Positions 56,785 to 64,000 of a stretch of DNA of 64,000 nucleotides are shown one piece after another. The stretch comes from Chaetoderma sp. LZ-2023a (lineage: Eukaryota; Mollusca; Caudofoveata; Chaetodermatida; Chaetodermatidae). Each line of letters starts with the position of its first letter. The stretch's first letter is position 1. The stretch is taken from the NCBI GenBank assembly GCA_034401795.1, contig CM067372.1, forward strand, positions 20,251,722-20,315,721. The letters are read 5' to 3'. Under the pieces are notes generated by a model. It was not told the DNA's origin. It saw nothing but the letters and a program-made list of their open reading frames with translations, and did no database searches. The translations under genes and the position numbers were made by a program.

Positions 56785-58830
56785 GTGAGCATGCCTACAA
56801 CAAATTTCATGACATCTGCACGACTATTTTTGAACAAAGCTTTCCAATGAAAGAAAGTAAAAAATATAAGCATAACCCAACTAAACCTTGGCTTACAAGT
56901 GGATTAATAGCTGCCTGTCATACAAAACATCAGCTCTACTTAACATTTATCAAGTGTCAAACTAATTACAATGAAATTCAGTTTAAAAAATATAGAAATA
57001 AATTAGATCAAATAATAAAAACAGCTAAGAAAACATATTATCACAAGAAATTTGAACAGTCCAAAAATGACATAAAAGAGACATGGAAAACCATTAAATC
57101 ACTTTTAAACAAGACCAATGCAGCACAACAGACACAATTTCTTCACAAGAATAAGGTCATTACCGATAAATTCGAAATTGCCAATGGATTCAATGATTAT
57201 TTCGTAAATATAGGACCAGAACTTTCGAACAAAATTCAATCAACATCCGAGAAAAGATTTTCTGATTACCTTACAGGCAGCTATCAATCATCATTCTTCG
57301 TTAACCCTACTAGCACTGAAGAGATCTTTAACGTTCTAAACAAACTCAACCCAGCCAAAAGTGCCGGAATCGATGGTTTTAAGTGGCGCATTTATAAAAC
57401 CTGTGTTATGGATATCCTTATCCCACTTAGTCACATTTGCACCTTATCCCTAGCACAAGGCATTTTCCCATCAAAACTAAAAATAGCACGTGTTACACCA
57501 ATTTATAAAGCCAAGGATTCTACTAACTTCTCAAACTATAGACCAGTCTCCATACTTCCACTTTTCTCCAAGTTACTAGAGCGCCTTATGTACAATCGAC
57601 TGACAAATTACCTGGACAAAAAGTCAATTTTATACAAATCGCAATATGGATTTCGTGAGAAACATTCAACAATGCATGCAATAGCCGAAATGACAGAAAA
57701 AATTATTGAATCACTGGAAAAAACCCAAAGTATAATAGGCATCTTCTTGGACCTTTCAAAAGCTTTCGACACTATCAACCACCAGATCTTACTAGAAAAA
57801 CTTGCCTATTATGGTATAAGAGGCAGTGCACTCACCTGGTTCCAGAACTACCTAAGTAAAAGAACACAATGCGTACAATATAATGAAATATGCTCTGAAA
57901 ACAGGCAATTAACTTGTGGTGTTCCTCAGGGATCTATTCTTGGCCCATTGCTGTTTCTTCTTTACATGAATGATCTACCTAACATATGCAAGCACATGTC
58001 ACTAATACTGTTCGCTGATGACACAAATGCTTTTTGCTGCGATGACAACATAGACACCTTATACAGAAAAACAAATAAGGAAATGGAAGAAATTACTGAC
58101 TGGTTTTCAATAAACAAATTATCGCTGAATGTTGACAAAACAAATTATATGTTATTTACAAACCTCAAACTAAAAAAAGATGAAATTCCAAAAATCTACA
58201 TAAACAAAAAAGAAATTGAGGAGGCCCTATTTGCCAAATTCTTGGGAGTATATTTGGATAAACATTTGACCTGGGCTAAACAAATCGAGATGGTAACAGC
58301 AAAGGTGGCAAGAGGCATAGGTGCCATACAAAGACTAAAACCTTACATGACACCAGCTACAATTAAAACTCTATACTGCACCCTTGTTCTTCCGCATCTC
58401 ACCTACTGTAACGCTATCTGGACGAATACACAAAAAAGCAACCTAACAAAACTAAAGTCTACAGAAAAAGGCACTAAAACTCTTTTCTAAACCAGCAAAG
58501 GGCCAGAATATATTCAAGTCAGAAAAGCTATTAAAACTAAAGGACATAGGCAAACTACAGATGTACACCATTGTAAAGGAGTTTCACCACAATACATTAC
58601 CACAATCCATAGCCTCCAATTTCACACTAAGCACAGACATCCACAAACACAACACTAAGACAAAACACAATTTACACACTCAATTTACACGAACAGAAAT
58701 AGGAAAACGACGAATTACAATAGCAGCCACAAAACTATGGAACAGCACCAGTACAAAAATACGCGATAGCATATTAAACCTGAAATCCTTTAAGAAGATT
58801 GCCAGGGAATCTATGATCGACAAATACTAA
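56785..58830 (+). pseudogene. non-LTR retrotransposon reverse transcriptase, 5'-truncated, one frame change
   Basis: The open frame begins at the end of the endonuclease linker (NKFHDICTTIFEQSFP upstream of the ATG at 56847). RT blocks: FSNYRPVSILPLFSKLLERL, YGFREKHSTMHAI, IGIFLDLSKAFDTINH, CGVPQGSILGPLLFLLYMND, LILFADDTN (catalytic FADD). Thumb: FLGVYLDKHLTW. The frame stops at 58490, but homology continues +1 from codon TCT 58458-58460 (LQKKALKLFSKPAKGQN) to the natural end at 58830 (AATKLWNSTSTKIRDS). Jockey/CR1/L2 supergroup, a different family from 54952-56637. Apart from that shift I see no lesion. Confidence 0.88.
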
Positions 58831-59560
58831 ATTAATATATTTATACCTGATGGTCACAGATTCTCTGCTAATTAATAATAATACAAGCCTAATGACATTC
58901 CACCACCACCACAACCACTATAGATAAACTAACCTAACCTAATAATTGAAGTAAGAAGTCTAAACACAAACATACTTCACAGTTTACTTTCACTACTACT
59001 ACACCTAAATAACCCACAAACGATCAATGCATCTATTGATTCTTAACAAACTCTAACCATCTCAACTTTATATTACAGTGATGAGCTCTTCCCTGCCCCC
59101 CCCCCCCCACCCTCAGTAGCATACAAAGGTCCTATATAATAATAAACCACTCCAAACTAAATTTAAATAAAATGAGATAATGATGTAATTAGGGAGTATA
59201 TGTATAATATATGTTTAATTAAGTCAAGTTAAGCAAATATGTATGAGTGTATTTAAATACTAATGCCATAAATATGTGTTTGAATGCCGTGTGTTTTATG
59301 TCTGTGCACATAGTGGCATATATCTATGTAAACATCAAAGAAGGGACAGCCCTACCCACCCACTGCCTAATGGAAGACATATATGTATTAAATACTTGTA
59401 TATATGATATATATATATATCAAAGTTTATGTCCGAACTCCACAAAACAAACAAAAATAGTCCTGGACTTTCATATCAAGGTAGCTTTTCACCATTTTGT
59501 CACTGTCACTGTGCCACTGTCTTGTGTGTCGTATATATATGTCAATGTATAAATGTTGTA
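58831..59560. other. 3' untranslated and spacer sequence
   Basis: AT-rich, with a C-run (about 59096-59109) and an (AT)n tract near 59407-59419. No gene seen. Confidence 0.5.
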
Positions 59561-59562
59561 AT

Positions 59563-59682
59563 GTGTGTAAGGAGTCCATCACTCAATAGGCCATGCCTTT
59601 GATGGACTGCCTGTTTAGATTGTATTGATTGTATAGAAAAAACCATGAAATAAAGCAACTTTGAACTTGAACTTGAACTTGA
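59563..59682 (+). mobile_element. non-LTR retrotransposon 3' end
   Basis: GTGTGTAAGG leads into a hairpin (GTCCATCA 59574-59581 with TGATGGAC 59600-59607; inner AGGC/GCCT). Then come an ATGAAATAAAGCAACTT stretch and a tail of ACTTGA repeats (59661-59682). ACTTGA-type tails are common in Jockey-like elements. Confidence 0.72.
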
Positions 59683-59729
59683 CAACCTGGTATGATTTGT
59701 GAATTCGTTTACCTTGGAATTATTAAATA

Positions 59730-59754
59730 AATAATCTTGAATCTTGAATCTTGT
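59730..59754. repeat. (AATCTTG)n retroelement-type tail
   Basis: TTATTAAATAAATAATCTTG followed by AATCTTGAATCTTG, probably the 3' tail of a second, short insertion. It stops one base short of the candidate splice donor of the exon at 59761-59882. Confidence 0.55.
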
Positions 59755-59760
59755 ACTTAC

Positions 59761-59882
59761 TAAAACAGTTGCAACATTTTGTTCTGGCATCTTGCTGAAT
59801 GCAGATAAAGCATCAAACGATGATAGCTCCATGCTATCCGATTTCAACCATGGAAAACGGAAAATATTCTGATATTTATCAA
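59761..59882 (-). CDS. candidate host-gene exon
   Basis: On the minus strand a 122 nt segment lies between a good acceptor (TTGAACTTATTTTTGCAG) and a consensus donor (GTAAGTAC). It holds 40 complete codons after two leading bases, starting DKYQNIFRFPWLKSDSMEL and ending MPEQNVATVL, with a frame open throughout. Composition is normal and unlike the surrounding retroelements. I do not recognise the protein. It is the best candidate in the window for a host coding exon. Retroelement tails have landed directly downstream in its intron. Confidence 0.55.
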
Positions 59883-60170
59883 CTGCAAAAATAAGTTCAA
59901 AATACATATTTTCCCGCTAAATTATTTTTGGGAAAATGAAGGACAATCTGGCAAAAGAAATATATTTGCCAGATTATACTTTTAATTTTGTGGAAATACA
60001 AACTCATTTCCACGTAAAACGGAGTAAATAAACCCGCAAGGAAAAATCGGATGCTGAGATCAGAGGTCAACATCAGGTACTTTATTTATGTTAACGTTAG
60101 TGCACTGAGAAGTACCAAGATCATACAATAATTTATTTTTTTCACCCGTTAATACCAGTTTTCGTATTGA
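59883..60170. other. intronic or intergenic sequence
   Basis: If the exon at 59761-59882 is real, this is its upstream intron. No other feature seen. Confidence 0.4.
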
Positions 60171-60173
60171 TTT

Positions 60174-60460
60174 ATACTTATACTTATACTTACTTATACT
60201 TATACTTATCATATACTACCATTATAGGCAAAATGCCTGTAGATAGATGGCGACTACATTATGCTTATTGCTTAGTTAATTTGTTTCGAGGTAAAGGAAA
60301 GATAATGATTGTGTACTGGCTCTTGTGTATACAGAAAATCTGACCAAAATGAATCCAGTTTATTTTTGAAGATATTTAGGCTTACGGAACTAACTACTTC
60401 ATTTGGTAAGCTATTCCAACTATTCGTAATTCGGTTTGCAAAAATGATTTATGTGTTTCC
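60174..60460 (-). mobile_element. non-LTR retrotransposon 3' end
   Basis: The minus-strand translation of 60280-60440 reads RITNSWNSLPNEVVSSVSLN, then IFKNKLDSFW, the C-terminal signature of CR1-like RT proteins. It is followed by a hairpin (AGGCA 60226-60230 with TGCCT 60234-60238, flanked by CTAC/GTAG) and a (AAGTAT)n-like tail at 60174-60210. Confidence 0.75.
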
Positions 60461-60654
60461 GTGATTCAGTTCAGTTCATTTCGGAAATCCCTCCCATATA
60501 CGGGAGCACCTCGCGAGCGAGTAAAATACAAAATGACAAAAGTAGAAGCGGACTTGTGTATCAATTACTTGGTCTATTTATTACTGTTTATAATTGCAAG
60601 TTTTGTGTATCTGTGATGGTGTAGTGTGTAGAAGTATTGTCGCACTGACATTTC

Positions 60655-60846
60655 TAGTTTATGATGGCAGTTGTAACTTGGTTTGTTAGTCTGGATGAAA
60701 ACACTGTCACCGCACCATCCATCAATACATTCAAAAGCAGACTTGATAAACTATGGAAAGACCATCCACTGCGTTTCAATTTTGAATCTGTAACAGACTT
60801 CACCGCTGTTTATGACACAGAAGTAGACCTGACGTTAGAGGCATAG
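60655..60846 (+). pseudogene. non-LTR retrotransposon C-terminal fragment
   Basis: Reads LDENTVTAPSINTFKSRLDK, then LWKDHPLRFNFE, ending TLEA. This is the same C-terminal signature as 56500-56600 (VDAPTINTFKARLDK), on the opposite strand to the neighbouring fragment. Confidence 0.72.
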
Positions 60847-62236
60847 TAGGCAGGTTGCATTAACAGTGGAGCGGCTAAACTTAGCTGTGTTCAGTTGAAG
60901 AATGTAACATCCTGTCAGTAGCCGTAGTCGTACTGCAAGTAGGCGTATATCGTAAGGTGATGTAGTAACAGTCAGCTGCTGGATGTGCAGAACAGAAATT
61001 AATTGGATAGTGCTGGACGTGCTCTAACGAGGGATACAGCTGCAGTTTTGAGTTGAGATGCGCAGACCATTGTTTGTGCATGTTGGTTCTGATAGTGGTC
61101 TTCCAGGCACATTTTCCTGGTGGGCTGTCCATGAGTTCATAGATGGATGGCAGCTCATACCTTGCCAATATCCTGCGTATGTCTGCAAGCCAGCTCTCCG
61201 GGTCAAAGCCCCTCATAACACTTTGTCTTACAGGTACTTCAAATAGAAGCATTTCCTGGTTTCCGCAGATATTTCTGGTCATGATGGGCTTCAACATATG
61301 TATACGAGCCTCAACTGGTAGGGTGCCGAATAGGATATAAGGTGATGGGTACGCAGTCCTGTCTGGAAGGCCTAATATTTGAAGTAGTAGTTTGTGGTAG
61401 AATTCGTCTAGCAGATTAATTTCTGTCTTGTTAAGGATGAGAATGTCCAAACCGTGAAGTAGTACAGGAAGGACTTATATCTCAATCAGGTGCATACTGG
61501 CATTTGGTGTTATCCCATTGATGCCGTGGAGTCCCGCGCCCATGAGAGAGTAAGCTACTCGTCTTCCCTTTTTTATGTTTTCATCAACGGTGGGCCGTGC
61601 GCTAGCAATCTGATCACTCCTTTGGATTCCCAGGTGGGGAGCACAGCCTGGTGCTGATACCAGTTCTCCATTTAGAGTAAATGCTGCCTTCTCCTGTTTA
61701 CAGTTTGATAGGATGGCACATTTCACTGGCTGCAGTTCGTAGAACTCGTAGGTGCTGTAATAGCTTGATGTGTCAAAAGGTGCTGTAGCTGATATTCGAT
61801 GTTTGCGATTAGGCTGACATCTTCAGTACAGGTCGGCGCTGCCGAGTGTAGTCCCAATATAGGCACCACTACCAGTGGCATCTAGGCAGTTGAGCAGATT
61901 GTTGATGTAAAGTTTGTACAGGTCTATTGATAATATGCTCCCTTGCCTGACACCTTGCCTGAACGGAATTTGCTCTGAGCACTCACCATGCCATTTCACT
62001 GTGGTGGTAGCATTTTTGTGAAGGTCTGTGATGAGGGTCCAAGTGACTCCCTCTATTCCAGCAAGATACAGTTTACGCGCAAGGCTTGTGTGGTTTACTA
62101 CATCGAAGGCTGACTTGGCATCAAGGAGAGCAACGTATGTATTACGGTTCTTGATTCACGATTCAGCGGTAGCTTCCTGGAGCATCAGTGTGCTGTACAT
62201 TGGCGATAACCCGGGTGTAAATCCAAACTGAAGAGG

Positions 62237-62244
62237 GTGTTGTG
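62237..62244. repeat. target-site duplication, left copy
   Basis: GTGTTGTG, identical to 63298-63305. An 8 bp duplication is the hAT hallmark. Confidence 0.93.
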
Positions 62245-63297
62245 TAGGGCTGCACGGTTTGGCTTACAGCCATATCGGTTTCGATATGACTTTTCATATC
62301 GGTTTTAACCGAATATCGGTTTTATGGACATGAAACAAAAAATTTAAATGATAAAATTTAGCACGAAAACAGAACATATTTTCACGCCCTGATACATTCG
62401 TAACGTTTTACGCCTTTAAAGATTAATATACCTTATAATATCCATCATCGCGGGAGTGAAATTATTAATTAGACCGCCTAAATATTACGCACAGTTAAAT
62501 AAACATCGTTTATTTTGTCAAAATTAATCATAAATCAGCAAAACAGGTTGCGAAAAGACGTAAATCACGCGATTGTAATTAATTATCTCCCTTTCTTCTT
62601 TCATTTCCAATTCGGCCGAGGACGAAATCATGCCTTGAAGAAAATATTAACTGTAATATTGCGATCGCGAGTTTCATAAGTTAATATGATATTGTGTATA
62701 GAAGATAACGTTTTAAAAACGGTTTGAGTAATAATTTTATTTAAAATTATATCCTAATCAGCAAAATGTATTCAGCATTATATTTATTGGCGAGATTTTG
62801 ATGCATTCGGCGATTTAGTGTTGGGACGACTTTGCATTATGTTAATTAGCCGGTGACGTAAATAAAATGGATGCCATTGTTTAGAAATGTTTTCCCAGAT
62901 ACAAATTTTAATGACAAATTCCCACATTAGTATTGTGTTTTATATTGCAAATTTATCTGAGACTACCAGGGAAAAGACGAGTGGATATTTATTTAATTAA
63001 TTCGCTGCTTGATTTCTCTCGGCGTACAGCGAGTTACATGGAGTTACACAATATGCGCAATTGGGGCCACATTCAATTATTAGTTACCCCGAACATAGCT
63101 TAATGGAAAGTATGGCCATTATTATTCATTACGATTTTCATGCTCGTTAGTATCTTTTATTTTTAACAATCCTGATACGAAAAACCGAAAATATGTTCAT
63201 ATTCAGTTTTTCGATATTTATTTTTTATAATCGGTTATGAAACCGTCAGTGCAGGATATCGGTTTTAAATATGGTATCGGTATATCGCGCAGCCCTA
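62245..63297. mobile_element. non-autonomous hAT-like DNA transposon, 1053 bp
   Basis: Ends TAGGGCTGCACGG and GCGCAGCCCTA form short terminal inverted repeats. They are followed inside by ATCGGTTT/AAACCGAT motifs repeated in both orientations (62270-62320 and 63180-63280), probable subterminal binding repeats. Flanked by a perfect 8 bp target duplication. No transposase frame, so it would depend on an autonomous relative. It sits inside an RT pseudogene, so it is younger than that element. Confidence 0.92.
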
Positions 63298-63305
63298 GTG
63301 TTGTG
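63298..63305. repeat. target-site duplication, right copy
   Basis: GTGTTGTG, identical to 62237-62244. Confidence 0.93.
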
Positions 63306-63571
63306 TTTTAAGTACTGTCTGTTGGATGCAGACTTTCAGAAGCATTTCTAGAGTTTTACAAATGGTTGATGTTACTGTAATACCTCGATAGGATGTAGCT
63401 TGGTTAGGATTGCCTTTGAATTCAAGCAGTATGGGCTAACCAAATTCCATAGCATTTAGCTAACATGTATACTTTCCTTAAGCCAATCCCCAAACTCGTA
63501 ACAACCAGTGAAAAAGTATATGCATAGATCGATTATTTTAAGTATTCTCTATTTCTCTTGTCGCTTAATAA

Positions 63572-63931
63572 GTGCTCAGTATAGATCAAAAATCAAAAAA
63601 TCTAAATCTATTCAGGAAAAGGCTACTGCATTTCCGACATTATCGTCAATCTCTCCCCCTACCAGGCTTTTTCCGTATGGCGTTAACAATAGAAGGGGAA
63701 AAGATTGACTATATAGCCGCATTTCCTATAAGTACTGGAATTGAAGCCAAAAATGACGACCCCAGCAGCAATGCATGTAACAATAGCATCCATAGAACTG
63801 TATCAACTGCAGAAACTCTAGATGAAACTCTGGATGACAGCATCAGCAACATGAACAGCACACCAGCCAAGGAAGCAATGAAAGATACTGGCAACGGCAA
63901 CATCAAAACAAATGAGACGATAAGGACGTGA
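63572..63931 (+). CDS. unrecognised open frame
   Basis: 119 codons, open from GTG; the first ATG is at 63677 (MALTIEGEKIDYIAAFPIST). The C-terminal half is rich in Thr, Asn, Asp and Ser (ETLDETLDDSISNMNSTPA). It resembles no family I know and could be a retroelement N-terminal ORF, an exon, or chance. No splice signals decide it. Confidence 0.25.
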   Translation: MLSIDQKSKNLNLFRKRLLHFRHYRQSLPLPGFFRMALTIEGEKIDYIAAFPISTGIEAKNDDPSSNACNNSIHRTVSTAETLDETLDDSISNMNSTPAKEAMKDTGNGNIKTNETIRT

Positions 63932-63950
63932 GCTAGAGAGATTGGAAGGG

Positions 63951-64000
63951 ACTGGGGTTGCACGATTTTTCGATTATTCGATTAATCGCGATTGTATAAT
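63951..64000. mobile_element. start of a second hAT-like element (cut by window edge)
   Basis: GGGGTTGCACGATTTTTCGA, then TTATTCGATTAATCGCGATT, resembles the terminal and subterminal sequence of hAT-type elements (GGGTTGCACGAT with TCGATTAATCG repeats). The other end lies outside the window. Confidence 0.5.

Larger units (their letters stand above)
60881..63500 (-). pseudogene. non-LTR retrotransposon RT, interrupted by a hAT-like element
   Basis: Minus strand, 5' to 3'. YRGITVTSTICKTLEMLLK (63380-63310) is separated by the 62245-63297 insertion from LQFGFTPGLSPMYS, VALLDAKSAFDVVNH and FRQGVRQGSILS. Then come VKCAILSNCKQEKAAF, GLHGINGITPNASMHLIEI and LDILILNKTEINLLDEF, and the C terminus to 60881. 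There is a TAA near 61473, another stop near 62155, and frame changes between. The usual YADD-type box cannot be read and is probably lost near 61840. It is a different family from the two larger elements upstream. Confidence 0.8.

Noticed and set aside
61058-61340. Plus-strand frames over 61058-61340
   Set aside because: Shadows of the minus-strand RT pseudogene, which has clear family motifs.

Overview
The window is eukaryotic and made almost entirely of repeats. I see no prokaryotic operons, rRNA or tRNA genes. The mix is typical of a marine or freshwater invertebrate, most likely a lophotrochozoan and probably a bivalve mollusc: DIRS-type tyrosine-recombinase retrotransposons, CR1/L2/Jockey-like non-LTR elements, a hAT-type non-autonomous DNA transposon, and many minisatellites. 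The bivalve call rests mainly on the degenerate 35.4-37.5 kb repeat (AAGATGGCCG-rich, ending in CCAGGTGAGC), whose style I recall from mollusc genomes. It is an inference.

Layout. 1-2.28 kb: 19-21 bp minisatellite. 2.3-4.06 kb: single-copy sequence with a large inverted repeat. 4.06-5.33 kb: 37 bp satellite. 6.3-13.26 kb: DIRS copy A. 13.26-16.05 kb: several minisatellites. 16.2-22.1 kb: about 120 copies of a 49 bp satellite with a 2303 bp higher-order period. 22.14-29.22 kb: DIRS copy B, the best preserved. 30.3-32.9 kb: 69 bp satellite, open in several frames only because 69 is divisible by 3. 33.2-34.7 kb: 18/38 bp minisatellite. 35.4-37.5 kb: dispersed repeat. 39.0-44.2 kb: DIRS copy C, internally deleted, with gag fused to reverse transcriptase. 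44.8-52.0 kb: divergent DIRS copy D, split by nested DIRS copy E (48.6-51.0 kb, opposite strand). 52.7-63.5 kb: non-LTR retrotransposon remnants on both strands, one candidate host exon near 59.8 kb, and a 1053 bp hAT-like element at 62.2-63.3 kb with a perfect 8 bp target duplication. A second hAT-like end starts at the right edge.

DIRS copies A-D are on the minus strand and E is on the plus strand. In coding order they have a 5' inverted terminal repeat, a leader with a conserved TGACGTCA, a candidate 3' splice site, gag with an N-terminal Cys-rich zinc-binding motif, reverse transcriptase-RNase H-methyltransferase-like ORF, overlapping tyrosine recombinase, an internal complementary region (ICR), and a 3' inverted terminal repeat. 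The ICR joins the outer ends of both terminal repeats, as expected for the circular intermediate of DIRS replication. No copy is fully intact. Copy B keeps an uninterrupted recombinase, but its RT frame has one nonsense codon and one frameshift and its gag is frameshifted.

The strongest leads are: concerted substitutions at the four complementary sites of each DIRS copy; the long stop-free frame that overlaps RT and joins the recombinase; a +1 frame change at the same codon in two non-LTR copies; 3'-terminal hairpins of the non-LTR elements, one pair with covarying stems; and a family of short palindromic elements with TGTTGAA ends.
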